NCBI GenBank assembly: GCA_020809705.1
Contig: CP085827.1
Span: forward strand, 7,254,001-7,318,000
Direction of reading: 5' to 3'
Source: Calonectria ilicicola
Taxonomy: Eukaryota > Ascomycota > Sordariomycetes > Hypocreales > Nectriaceae
DNA length: 64,000 bases
In this document: one piece after another, positions 11,092 to 22,104 of the stretch
Layout: the number at the start of each line of letters is the position of its first letter
How positions within the stretch are numbered: the stretch's first letter is position 1
The notes under the pieces: model-generated
What the model saw: only the letters and a program-made list of their open reading frames with translations
Told to the model about the DNA's origin: nothing
The model's database searches: none
Made by a program: the position numbers and the translations under genes

Positions 11092-13689
11092 AATTCGGCA
11101 CCACAAATGGAAATATTAGCGACATATAGAATCAACTATTTTTACGCCAACTAGGAAATCCTATCCCTCCTAGTGCTTTGGATATGTTGTGGAACTTGCA
11201 GTGGATTTTGATATGTTGGTCCATGGCCCCGTCAAATTGATCGACAATAAACTTTGAAATGCGAGTCTGGCAAGTCTACAAGGGATCCACGACGATAAGA
11301 TAAAGCATATCAACATTGCATCATCTTACGATTGTAGTAGATATTTAGCATTTCGCTAGAGAGTAGCTTCTTGGCCCATATACATTAATATTTACTCATA
11401 TCTTGCTCTCCAGTTGCTTGCTAATTCCTTCGGTGCCACGTGTTTCCTCCCAACAGCCATAAATTTGTAATATGAGGAGGTATTATAGAAATTGCCACCC
11501 CTTGTTGCGTGCCCTGGATTTGATTAACTGTAAATCTAGATGAGCCCATCAAGATAATTCTGATGGTGGGTGCTTTGGATGAAGCCTGATAGCTGCTGGA
11601 GCCAAGACAGGATGGAGTGATAGAAGTGGCAAGTGATCATGACTCGATCGTATCCGAGCGCGCGCTAGCGATTGTATAGAGCGCGGCATGTTGCGTCATT
11701 TACCCCAGAGCATGTTGTTTCTCTTAGCAATAATAACTTGAGCCGCTATGCGGGGTTTATGGAGTCGATCTGATTATGACATCTCATGATTAGTTACGCC
11801 CAGGAATCTGAAACAAGTGACCATGTCTACACCGCATCTCAGCTCCAAGGGCAAAAAGAAAAACGTAGGCCAAGACTCTTTGCATCGATTATCAGTCTTG
11901 AAAGGGTTTAGAATGACACATGAGGAATGACATGCTGTCCCAACTACCGGGTTATCCGCTGAGAGCAAACGATGACCGAGCTTCCCTGACAAATATCCAC
12001 GGTTCAGCCAAAGATATTTGAGCATGAGCCCCAGGCCCGGCCCTCTCCACCACAACGCCAAGATGTGCACTCAGGGGGTCCCACCTGCGGCTTTGAAGTT
12101 CGTTGACCTTGCTTGGTCTGCTCGGCATGCAACTAGCAACTATCAACAACTCTACTCTATTGGTTACTGACGCGCTTATACGTAATTGAAATAAACAGTT
12201 GTCCAACGACTTCAACAAATGCGCAGGTGCCGATTTTAAATTAGGAAAGCGCTAGAATAAACGCTAAGCAGCCAAGAGCCAGCTGAGTCTGTCTCAGCCA
12301 AGAAAATGGCACTGTAACGCAGATAAATACGTACTCGTTGCGCCAAGAATGGTTCAACCGATACCGAGACTGCCGAAATTTTAAAAACAATTATATCGTG
12401 TTTTATCTGGCTGTACTTGGATCAACATGGCCAAGTGAAACAAATTTGCTATCCACAAGTTAAGCCTCTGTAGATAAGACGATTAGGTTTTATCCCATTT
12501 ACGAGTTCGTCTAGTCAAGGGTAATCAAATATCGGGGCCAAACCGAAAATTTTTCTAAGAGACTGCCCAAATAATACGAGTGATGAACTGAGAGAGATGG
12601 CCAAGGAAAACTAGACGGAAATTAGACCAGCCAAGAAATCCTCGGCACCAGTCCATGTTAGTGGCAGTGTCAGTTCATGTATGCGATAAATGCCGCGCCG
12701 ATAATTATAGTTTCAAGGGCCTACTGTAGAAACGAAGATCTCTGCAGCTAATCACTTCGAGAATTTTCTTAAGGCGTGAAGGGCGTAGCCGTTCTCCGGG
12801 ATGGCGCACGTCGCCAAGGGTCCAGCTCCTTGGCGTGGCCAGAGAGGTGCATGTGATAGAAGGCGAGAAGAATAATTAAGAAGCTCTAGATGCCCGTCGG
12901 TATTACCGGAACATGCAAAGGCTAGGGCGAAAAAGGTAGGCGGTTTGTCGCTTGCGGGCAGCTGGTTGTAGAGGAGGGGTGTCTTTTCGTTCTAGTGTTG
13001 ACGATACGCAAGGATAGACCTGTATGTGCAAGGTTAAGCATACTTTTGGTCCCTTGGGTGCTGTGGGATGCTGGAGCTACGCCGATCCTGGACTACGGTT
13101 GTTTGGTTTGGTAACCATGGAGGAGAATGATGGATCATGGTCTTTTTTGTTTTCTCCCTTTCTACAAAGGGTTGAGGCGAGAAAAAAAGACGGTACGAGA
13201 GGAAAAGGCGAACGAGGGAAGAGAGAAAAAGAACCACCCATAAGACACGGCCATTCCCGATGGCTTGCATGGCCGTTGGCGTCATACACCGGCTAAAGTG
13301 CAATAGCAGACCGGCCGGAATGACCTCCAACTTGGGTTAGGCTGAAGCTGAGGTTGCCCAAGGAACTCTCTAGACTGAGAAGCCGCAGCGGCTGGCGCTG
13401 GGATTATTAGGACAAGGAGGCTCAAGTAGGGTCACATGGTCCGGCGGGTCTCTGCATTGGAGCAAAAGCTTGATACTGGGGTGGAAACGCGGCCATTAGA
13501 CTTTGGGTCAAGGGGGGAGGAGAAGGATGTTGGTTGATAGACAGGGGAAAGTAAAGGTAAGAGGAAACAGGTAGGAAAGGAAGAAAAAAAAACGCCTGTT
13601 CAGCCACACAGGCTGATCCAACTCATTATGCATGCAAATAAGCAACCGAATGATGGTGCTGACGCTGCAGCGGCGCCCGCGAGGCATAC
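11092..13689. other. Intergenic, 2.6 kb, downstream of the DUF1993 gene
   Basis: No credible coding exons. There is a GATAAG at 12473-12478 and purine-rich tracts around 13140-13240. I see nothing else. Confidence 0.5.
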
Positions 13690-13960
13690 AAGGATGGTGA
13701 TAGACGAGGCCAGCAGGTTGCAGAGGATGTGATTTGATGATGGCGTCCCGTAATCAAACCGTCTCTTATCCGCTGGGAAATTTTTACCCCGCAAGGGCCG
13801 CGCAGCAGCAGATACGCACGGGCACAGCTCTCAGATAGACGGGATGGGGACAGTGAGGAGAAGGGCGTGATGACCTTCCGGATGGGGCAAAGCGTGAGAG
13901 ATAGCGGTGGGTTCGCGCCGGGGCCAAGCGACCAAGGACCCCCAGAAGCTTATCATAGTG
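13690..13960 (+). promoter_or_regulatory. Cluster of GATA-factor sites upstream of the amino-acid permease
   Basis: Five HGATAR motifs occur within about 260 nt, 640-900 nt before the permease ATG: TGATAG 13698-13703, CTTATC 13765-13770, AGATAG 13833-13838, AGATAG 13899-13904 and CTTATC 13949-13954. AreA/NIT2-type GATA factors activate nitrogen-scavenging permeases through such sites, so this may be a nitrogen-responsive enhancer. Single GATA motifs are common by chance; the clustering is the point. Confidence 0.4.
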
Positions 13961-14155
13961 CGGAGGAAGGGCTTGGCGGGATTCTAGAAGTGAGTGAATG
14001 CTGGCGCCCGAGTCGGCTGTATGCTTCTCTGGTAAGGTTGTTTTCCTGGAGGATCGGCCAAGGCATGGCGCTGTGGTGCCGGGCTGGATGCGCACGGCAT
14101 TGGCTCGGGAGGCGTCGCTGTGGCTGACGGCAGATGCAGCTGCAAGCTGCTTCAG

Positions 14156-14215
14156 AGTAAACACACGCACCCCAAGCACACACACGCACACATGCGCGCA
14201 CAAGGCACACTTGCA
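14156..14215. repeat. CA-rich simple-sequence tract
   Basis: An imperfect CA/CG dinucleotide-rich stretch of about 60 nt in the permease upstream region. Low complexity, possibly Z-DNA-forming. It is not coding, although several overlapping ORFs cross it. Confidence 0.6.
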
Positions 14216-14596
14216 ATGGCACGCTGCACCCGACCTCGCCTGGCTGGCTGGCTGCTGCTGATCAGTGGCAACCAACAACCCCGCGACCATCTGGCAGGGT
14301 GTCGCCCAAGTGTTACGTGATGAGAGTCGCCAGCGGGCGTCTCCTCGTCCTAACCTGCTGCCCGTTTGAGTCTGGGCCGTCTTGGCAGCATCCAACGGAC
14401 CGAGTGAAGGGCTGACCAGGGCCGACATCCAACAGAGTTCATGGCCAGAGCAGGGTCGCGTCCATTGTCGGGACGCTATTTATTAACCTCGTCCATCGCT
14501 CCTCCCCCGGAATTCGAGCCTGGTCTGCAAGCCTACCGTCCTGTCTAACGCCTTGCCTGCCTGCTGCAGCCAACGTTGACCTTGACCTCACCCACC

Positions 14597-16397
14597 ATGA
14601 GCGGCCTCAAATCCTCCTCCGACGTCGAAAAGACGGACCTGGGCTACGACCCGGGCGCCAATGGCGACGATGCCGGCTCCGTCCACATCGCCGGTCTCGA
14701 GACCAGCGCCGAGACGTCGCTGCACCGTGGCCTCAAGGCTCGCCACATCACCATGATTGCCATCGGTGGTGCCATCGGTACTGGCCTGATCATCGGCACC
14801 GGCAAGGCCCTCGCCCAGGCCGGCCCCGGCTCCGTCTTCATCTGCTACACCTTCATCGGCTTTATCGTCTTCCTCGTCATGGCTGCTCTCGGTGAGATGG
14901 CCGCCTGGCTCCCCATCTCCGCTGGTTTCACTGGTTACGCCTCGCGCTTCTGCGACCCTTCGCTCGGTTTCGCCCTCGGTTGGACATATTGGTTCAAGTA
15001 CATCATTGTCACACCCAACCAGTTGACGGCTGCAGCCCTGGTCATCCAGTACTGGGTGGACCGCGACAGGGTCAACCCTGGTGTCTTTATTGCCATCTTC
15101 CTCGTTGTCATTATCTGCATCAACTACTTTGGTATCAAGTTCTTTGGAGAATTCGAGTTCTGGCTGTCCTCATTCAAGGTCATTGCCATTGTCGGCATCA
15201 TCCTCTTCTCCCTCGTCCTTGCCCTCGGCGGTGGTCCTGACCATGACCGAAAAGGTTTCCGATACTGGAAGAACCCTGGGTATGTTCCACTTCTTATTCT
15301 CGCCAGTGCTCTCGCTTCGCCTCCCGTCTTATAACCCGTGCAACCAAACCTCAAGCTAACCCACCAAATTTAGTGCCTTCAGACCCTACATCAGGGATGA
15401 CGATGCTGGAAAGTTCCTCGGCTTCTGGTCCTGCATGGTCAACGCCACCTTTGCCTACCTCGGAACTGAACTTGTCGGTGTTACAGTTGCTGAAGCCCAG
15501 AACCCCCGAAAGACAATTCCCAAGGCCATCAAGCTGACCTTCTACCGTATCCTCTTCTTCTACTGTCTTTCCGTCCTCCTCGTCGGAATGCTCGTCCCTT
15601 ACGACTCGGAGAAGTTGGCTTTTGCCACCAAGGAGCAAACTGGAGCCTCTGCCTCGCCTTTCGTCGTCGCTGCCGATCTCGCTCGTGTCAAGGTTCTCCC
15701 TCACATCATCAACGCCTGTATTCTGGTCTTTGTCTTCTCTGCTTCCAACTCGGATCTGTACATTGCCAGCCGTACCCTGTACGGTCTTGCCTCCAACAAC
15801 CAGGCCCCTGCCATCTTCAAGCGCACCGACAGCCGTGGCGTTCCCATTTACGCTCTCGCCTTCTCCGCCGTGTTCGCCTGCCTGGCCTTCATGAACGTCT
15901 CGGATGACTCGACTAAGATTTTTGGTTACTTTGTCAACTTGACCACCATTTTCGGTCTGCTGACCTGGATCTCTATTCTGGTCACCCACATCGCCTGGTG
16001 CCGCGCTCGCGAGGCCCAGAACATCCCCAACGAGGTTCTTCCTTACGTCGCCCCCCTTGGCAAGCCTGGATCCATCTTCGCATTGGCTGTGTGCATTCTT
16101 GTTGCCCTGACCAAGAACTACGACGTCTTCGTTGGTGGCAACTTTGGCAAGGAGAAGTACAAGACCTTCATCACTGGATACCTGGGCATTCCCATCTACC
16201 TTGCCCTCATCTTCGGTCACAAGATCGTCATGAAGACCAAGGGTCATGCTCCCCATGAAGTTGACTTTTACACCGGCAAGGATGTTATCGATCGTGAAGA
16301 GAACGAGTTCTTGGCCCACCAGGCTGCCCTGCAGGAATCCAAGCCCCCTAGCCGCTTTGATTGGTTCTACAAGACTTTCCTGTCTTGGCTGTTCTAA
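14597..16397 (+). CDS. Amino-acid permease (YAT/GAP family)
   Basis: 568 aa in exons 14597-15279 and 15374-16397, with a 94-nt intron (GTATGT...TTTAG). The start MSGLKSSSD has a good CACCATGA context; the upstream TTG-opened frame is discounted. After a hydrophilic N-terminus (about 50 residues) the first membrane helix carries the APC-superfamily signature GGAIGTGLIIGTG, followed by LAQAGPGSV and a GEMAAWLPIS loop. About twelve membrane segments follow, including FSASNSDLYIASRTLYGLA typical of fungal broad-range amino-acid permeases. The C-terminal tail is cytosolic, with Lys and acidic residues that could be ubiquitylation targets. It is a plasma-membrane proton/amino-acid symporter by family; substrate range cannot be read from sequence. 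Strong C-ending codon bias in exon 1 suggests high expression and creates a long antisense ORF shadow. Confidence 0.95.
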
Positions 16398-16821
16398 TTT
16401 ATATATGATAAAAAAAATGTTGTTGAATTGAACCCAACCTTTTCCATCAAGAGATATTCTAATAGATACATTATACAAACCCTGTATTCTATACACGTTT
16501 AAATGACAATTTACTTTTGATTGGTTCTAAATCCTGCCTTAATTGGCTGTCTCAGCCAGGTTACTCGCATCTTCACATTCGTGTCTAGTCAATATGCAAA
16601 AGGTGAAATTATCTCACTTTAGTGAACAAAGATTTAGCTTTTTGATTTAATTCTATACCTTTTTACAATCATCAGTTTTAGTTTAGGCATAATTCAAATT
16701 TTGAAGGGAATTTTGCACCCCATCAAGGGATATTCTCTATTGTATCTACCATGCGCTCTCTATATGTATACATTGTATGTGCAACTGTGAAAAAAAAGAG
16801 GGGGAAAAAACTTCATCTACT
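16398..16821. other. Convergent intergenic region, 0.4 kb
   Basis: An AT-rich spacer holding the 3' ends of the permease (plus) and the intradiol dioxygenase (minus). No other feature seen. Confidence 0.6.
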
Positions 16822-18059
16822 TCAATTGGAAGCAGTCGCGCTGGGAGTCATTCCAGCAGGGGGAGTTCCGGTCATGTTGCCAGAAGGAGCACCGCCTCCA
16901 TTGGCTCCGTTGGAGTTGGAGTGGCCGCCATTCTCATCGATCCACCCAGCAATGGAGTAGTAGTCATCAGTGGTGTAGTCGACGGAGGCGTTGACACCGA
17001 TCTGGATCCACGCAAACAGACCGTCCTGGAGGTTCTCGCCCAGGTAGACGAAGTGGGGGAAGGGATCGTAGGAGTCGTCAGCCTGGACAATCGACCACAT
17101 GTCGTCGGCGTTGCTGGTGATGGACTGCGTGTTGGTGTTGTAGGGAGCCAGCTCCTCGACAGCAGATCGCAGGGTCTCGGGCCAAAAGAGCTGGCCGATG
17201 TGGGTAACGGGAGCATTCCAGACAGAGATGGTGCCGTTGGGCATGACAGTGGCGTTCATGTGTGCCAGAAGATGAGTATGGGTAGCACGACCATCGTAGT
17301 GACCAGGGAAGATGGTCTCGAATGAAGCCACGCCATCATGGTCAGTCAGCTGAATACCTCGAAGGTAGGTACTGTTGAGACCGTCGGCGGCATAGTTGCC
17401 TGAAGTGCTGATTCCAGAGTAAACACCGGTAGCATTGCAGTTCCACAGATCCACGGCCACGGCAGGAATAGGGTTACAACTGGTGACATCGACATATTGG
17501 ACCTCAAGGAACAAAGGGACACCATCGCAGTACTCCTCCTCGATAACGTTGGAGCGCATGTATTCACCGACAACGTAGTAAGGGCCGTCAGTGACTTCAG
17601 GAGCCAGAATACAGCTACTGTTGGCATCAAACACGGTCTCCAAAGGAGTAAACATGCTGTAAGAAGCAGAGTCGGTCATGTTGTGGTTAACATCCTCCCA
17701 AGCCACCAGGGCGTCCTGGTCACGACGATACTTCTTTGAAGCTATTACCCCCATCTCTGTCAGCCAAAAAAAATACTTCTCAACAGAATCCATATCTCAG
17801 TATACTTACGAGTCTTGATCCCGCGCTTCTCGCGAAGCTCCTTGACCCTCTGAGCACGACGCTGGATAGCACGGCTCTTCATCAATTTGGCGTTATTGCC
17901 ACTAGAGCAAGTGTTGAGAGATCGGCGGCCAATGGCAGCAGCATTGTCACGAGCTACAATCTCACGCTTCATGTGCTCGTGGCTGTGAGACTCGCCGGGA
18001 TGGGCGGCGGAGAGCGTGCCCAGCGCAAGGCCGGCGATGAGGTTGGAGATGCGAACCAT
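16822..18059 (-). CDS. Secreted intradiol ring-cleavage dioxygenase-like protein
   Basis: 389 aa on the minus strand, exons 18059-17810 and 17741-16822, with a 68-nt intron (GTAAGT...CTGAC...TAG). The start MVRISNLIAGLALGTLSAAHPG is a signal peptide. A basic pro-region (HMKRE, RRSLNT, RAIQRRAQRVKELREKRG) follows. The catalytic domain spans about 120-345. The non-haem Fe(III) ligands are all present: Tyr138 (DGPYY), Tyr231 (FPGHY), and His237 and His239 (RATHTH). The C-terminus is a Gly/Asn/Ser/Pro-rich tail. The enzyme class opens catechols between the two hydroxyls; extracellular fungal members are thought to act on lignin- or tannin-derived catechols, and the substrate here is unknown. A TATA-like element lies at 18161-18170. 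Confidence 0.93.
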
Positions 18060-18160
18060 GATTGATTGTTCAACTGATGGATAGAGGAGTAGGTTGTAGG
18101 CTGAAATGTGAGCGTTGAATTGCTGATGGTGATGAGCAAAATCAACATTCTCGAGCGAGA

Positions 18161-18170
18161 TATTATATAT
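18161..18170 (-). promoter_or_regulatory. TATA-like element of the intradiol dioxygenase gene
   Basis: TATTATATAT (ATATATAATA on the minus strand), about 105 nt before the ATG at 18059, leaving a leader of roughly 70-75 nt. Confidence 0.4.
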
Positions 18171-19757
18171 CTTTGCCGCAAACTTCATCTCCTAGCCACG
18201 GGGCTTTCACTTACACCAGTTCGCCGAGCCTCTCCGCCTTGTGGACTCGTCACCAATCACAGCGGCGAAGAATAATACGTCACGCAACACCCCTGGGCCC
18301 TCTGATCAAATCCGCCCAATCTCCGCCCTGATCAACATCGTTTCTTCCCGTTATGGTTTCATCAAGTTGCATTTTCCCGGGTCAATTGCTGTCAACAAAA
18401 GATTGCGGGTCCCCTGTTGGGGCTGCTGACGACGCCCTACGCCCTCGCACCTATTCTGTAACACGGCGATTACGACAGCTGTAGTGTTTTGGCTCCGGTA
18501 GCATTTAGGCTCAGCAAATACCGATGGAGGGGGCAAACGGACCAACCGCGTGCGTCCTATTAGATCTGGTACTGGCTTTCATTGGGGCGCGTTATGACGG
18601 GGCTTCCGTAAACCCACCGACAGGGCTGGCACCGAGTCCCGGCAACTTGCTTGGTATAGGGATTGTCAAAGCTCTCCATGACCCTGACTCGGTGGACCTT
18701 GCCCGCATAGCTTACCTCGTCGCCGAGGAATACGAGAGGGTGAAGGACATCCTCGAGCCAGGAAGGATACAGTGCCCAGCAGACCGCCGCGACGGATACG
18801 ATCCAATCTTAGGTACAGCATTATTCACGTAGGAAGAGATGCCGAACAGCTTGGTGGTCATGGATAGAACTCAGATCTTAAGTTTTGAATAAGCAAAACA
18901 ATCATCCACCCATCACCGCATGGCATGGGCTTAATCATAATGAATATGATTGATGTAACCCTGACGGTAGCTGCTAAACAGTCCAACCTGTGAAGCATAA
19001 GCTTTGAATGCAGCAGGTAGCTATACCTCACATCTGCATTGCATCCAGGTTCTAGAACAGCGGTTTCCCCTTGCATGAATACCGCCGCCGTTTCGGAAAA
19101 TTTTCCCACTTCTTCTTTTTTTCAGCCGCGTAATGGTGGTATTCGTTCAAACACAGCCTGTGCCTGACTATCATTTCCAGCAGGCAGTGCAACAGAGCTC
19201 GTTATGCTTAAGCTAAGCCACAATAGCTTATACAGAAAAATCGCCGTCCCCATTGCAAATATGGGGAAGAAATCGAACTCATTGCCAAGAGCGAGCAAAG
19301 CCGTGCTTCCGAAATCCTATCACACGGGAGTCGGGACTGTGCGCCCGGCGAAACTCAATCGCCAGTCTACACGGGCGACCCACCGCGCTCAACTTGCAGA
19401 CGAGTTACCCGTCGAATCAATCACACTCAAATCGCAGGGGGCTTGTCTTTGGTCTTGTTCTTAACCGGTTCACTGGGAAGTGATCAGCGCAATAAGACCT
19501 GCAGAGTGTGCAAATGGCCTTCTACTGCTAACCCGAGCTCAGAGGATGATAATTTTGCCCATCTTTCAATTGCAACATTTCTCCGTTTTGATTAATTCCA
19601 TCTACAAGCCAGAAGGGCAACTAACTAGAAAGGTTTTTTTTTTGCCAAGACATTGTCGAAATGAAACTGGCTGGTGCGCAAAAGTCCCGCTAGAAACAAG
19701 AATTGGCCGACGGCCATTTTCGCCCCGCGCCTCCACGTATACGTCAACTCTCCTTGT
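18171..19757. other. Intergenic, 1.6 kb
   Basis: The region between the dioxygenase promoter and the 3' end of the GH1 gene. A 102-codon ORF at 18524-18832 has no recognisable motif or intron support. No RNA gene or repeat seen. Confidence 0.5.
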
Positions 19758-21614
19758 TTACTCCACCCCACGAGCCTTGACGAAATCCACCAGGTCAAAG
19801 AAGCTTTTCTTGAATCTCCGTTCCTGGGTGGTCCTGTTGACCGTCTGTATTCCAAACGCTGCGTCATAGGACCCGAATTCCCAATTGTCCATAAAAGACC
19901 ACGCATACGCACCAATCACCTCCACACCGTCAATCCAGATGGCCTTGAGAACCTCTGACATGAAGCTTAGGTAGTACAAGCTCCGCGGCGTGTCAAACAG
20001 CTTGTCTGAGAGGTCTTTGTCGGCCTCGCCGAAAACGGGGAAACCAAATTCAGTGATTGCAATCGGCGTCTTCCAAGTATTGTGCAGGTAGTTCAGATAG
20101 CTGCGCAGGTATGTTGGCGTGAGGTAGACATACGACTCAGACCGGTATCCAATGTCCCAGCCATAGATGTTTGTTGTCGTTTGGTTGACGCAATACGGCC
20201 GGAGCGATGACGACGAGCTGCGGGCGCATTCCAAGACGCTATCTTTGTCGTCCTCCACTGGCGGCGCGATGACAGTTGCCGTGTACGGATCTATGCCCAA
20301 AAAGTCGGCAGTGCCTCCGATGTATTCGAGATCCTTATCGCTCAACCGCACGTAATCCTGGAACGTTTGTTTGAATGAATCAGGATAATCTTTGCCGAGG
20401 AAGATGGGGTTGCAAAACGGGCCCAGTTGGATGGAGTTAAAATGGTCCGCGGCATACACATCAGCCTCGCTATTGGGGTCCCTGGGGACGCCAAAGTTGT
20501 TGTTGAACTTGAGAGAGATTTTCCCCTTCCCGCCCAGCTCTTCCTTGTACCAATGATACACTCTTGCATGCGCCTTGATGACATGATCGATTGACTTGGC
20601 ATTGTACGAATACAATAACGGCTCATTGAATGTAAACCACACGGGGACTCTATCAGCATAATGGGACATGACAACCTTGGCGTAGTGAACAAAGGCGTCC
20701 TCAAAGGTCTCGTTTTGGTAGGCTCCATTGACATAGCCAATCTCTGGCGCGTCCTTGGCTGTAGACAAGTTTCTCCCATAGAACGCGAGAGGGGTATCAA
20801 AATGAAGCAGGGTTATTTCCGGAGTCATTCCCTTCTCCAGAATGAACTCAATCACATCATTATAGTGATCAATTCCCTCTTGGTTGACGGGAGTCCCGGG
20901 TAGGGCAAATGGAAGGATTCTAGTCCACGCAATACTAAACGAAAAATGCTTAGCACCCATTGCCGCGACTCGCTCAATATCTTGTTTGTAGAGATAGTAA
21001 TGCTCATTTGTTACATAGTCTTTAGGACGGTCATCCTGGATAAGAATGTCCATCAGCGAAGGAGATTTGCCCTCGTCAGCTGTTGCGCCTTCAACTTGAC
21101 TAGCAGAGCTGGACACACCAAAGGAAAAACCCTCTGGGAAATTGTAGCAGTCGGTTGGCCCAAAATAATCTCGTGGCGGGAGAACCAGTTCGCTACTGGG
21201 GATTGGGGTTGGAGACACTGTTGTGGTGTAAATGCCCTTGTCTGTGAAGTTGGGTGGGTTGGCGTATTCCCACAAAGCGGTCCAGGCCGCTTGGCCGAAT
21301 GGGTCGTCTGTGTCTGAGGCCTTGGTTGTCGCATTGGGATCCCATTTACCCCAAGTAGTGTAAGATAAGGAGGGCACCAGCGAGACTAGTGATTCTGGAG
21401 CTGCAGCATATGTAGTTGTTGTAGTAGGAGCTGGCACCGAAGTAGCATACCGGACAGTATCTGTCATGGTATAGCTAAAATCTGTAAAACGATATGTAGG
21501 CTCCCTCGTCTCTGTAGCCTTACATTCTCGAGTAGTCGGACCATTGGTTTCAATGTACACCTGCTGGCCTAGAGCCAGCGAGGCCAAGATCAGTTGGCCG
21601 ACAATTGAGGCCAT
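19758..21614 (-). CDS. Secreted GH1 beta-glucosidase-like protein with N-terminal extension
   Basis: Intronless, 618 aa from MASIVGQLILASLALGQ, a signal peptide. An ATG 45 nt upstream (21659) would add 15 residues but lies too close to the TATA element at 21675-21682 to be in the mRNA. Residues 18-155 are a Thr/Ser/Pro-rich extension unlike the catalytic fold. The GH1 barrel runs from about 158 (NFPEGFSFGVSSSASQVEGA) to the end. Key residues: Gln173 and Glu175 (SQVEG), His271 (LLHFD), acid/base Glu331 in TFNEP, and nucleophile Glu522 in ITEFG. The usual motif is TENG, so Asn is replaced by Phe. The aglycone-site region reads SFMDNWEFG instead of the common LLDNFEW. It probably hydrolyses beta-glycosides outside the cell; substrate preference may be shifted. 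Confidence 0.92.
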   Translation of the reverse strand: MASIVGQLILASLALGQQVYIETNGPTTRECKATETREPTYRFTDFSYTMTDTVRYATSVPAPTTTTTYAAAPESLVSLVPSLSYTTWGKWDPNATTKASDTDDPFGQAAWTALWEYANPPNFTDKGIYTTTVSPTPIPSSELVLPPRDYFGPTDCYNFPEGFSFGVSSSASQVEGATADEGKSPSLMDILIQDDRPKDYVTNEHYYLYKQDIERVAAMGAKHFSFSIAWTRILPFALPGTPVNQEGIDHYNDVIEFILEKGMTPEITLLHFDTPLAFYGRNLSTAKDAPEIGYVNGAYQNETFEDAFVHYAKVVMSHYADRVPVWFTFNEPLLYSYNAKSIDHVIKAHARVYHWYKEELGGKGKISLKFNNNFGVPRDPNSEADVYAADHFNSIQLGPFCNPIFLGKDYPDSFKQTFQDYVRLSDKDLEYIGGTADFLGIDPYTATVIAPPVEDDKDSVLECARSSSSSLRPYCVNQTTTNIYGWDIGYRSESYVYLTPTYLRSYLNYLHNTWKTPIAITEFGFPVFGEADKDLSDKLFDTPRSLYYLSFMSEVLKAIWIDGVEVIGAYAWSFMDNWEFGSYDAAFGIQTVNRTTQERRFKKSFFDLVDFVKARGVE

Positions 21615-21674
21615 GATGTGTGTTTGCACAGATAGCCTCTGGTCAACCCCCAGCACCATTCTTCTCCCCGCTCA

Positions 21675-21682
21675 TTATATAA
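21675..21682 (-). promoter_or_regulatory. TATA box of the GH1 gene; decides the start codon
   Basis: TTATATAA (self-complementary) lies 61 nt before the ATG at 21614 but only 16 nt before the ATG at 21659. Initiation some 30 nt downstream of the box would leave out the first ATG, supporting the signal-peptide start at 21614. Confidence 0.5.
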
Positions 21683-22104
21683 TTGCCCTCCTTACGCTCA
21701 TATCGGACCGACTCGACGCTTGTGACCATTTGCAGGGGTTAGGAGTCTTTTGAAAGCAAGTTCCCCATGCTGCGCGATTCTCTTTTGGCCCATGATCACT
21801 CAGTGTGTGGGGTCTTCCCCGGATGCCATGTGCGGGGTGATCCGAGATGCGGAGGCAAAACCCAGCAGTTGATCGTCCAGCGCCAGATCACGTCTAAGCT
21901 TTCGGTTGAAATGACGGCAAATTGCTCAATCGGTTGAGAAATTGGTGGGACTCCGGGCCTCGGAACGGCCTCACTGCGGCGAGATTGCCAAGTTCCTAAA
22001 CGTGGTAGCCAATTAGTCGGCAGTGCGGATGGTGGTATGAGGCGATAACTAACAATGCTTGGCATTTCTCATTGGCAGACAGGATTTACAAACAATGCTA
22101 TACT
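21683..22104. other. Intergenic, 0.4 kb
   Basis: The promoter of the GH1 gene and the 3' region of the F-box-like gene. Nothing else is seen. Confidence 0.5.

Noticed and set aside
13784..14428. A 214-codon minus-strand ORF upstream of the permease
   Set aside because: Arg/Ala/Ser/Cys-rich composition from GC-rich DNA crossing a CA repeat. No domain, no plausible homology, no intron support.
15351..16496. A 381-codon minus-strand ORF antisense to the amino-acid permease
   Set aside because: It exists because of strong third-position C bias in the permease. Its protein is a repetitive low-complexity shadow with no motif, while the sense strand encodes a clear membrane transporter.
18524..18832. 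A 102-codon plus-strand ORF
   Set aside because: It has a plausible composition, but no recognisable motif, promoter element or adjoining exon. Kept out of the CDS list.
21615..21659. Upstream ATG of the GH1 gene (15 extra residues)
   Set aside because: It lies 16 nt from the TATA element and would place a polar segment before the signal peptide.
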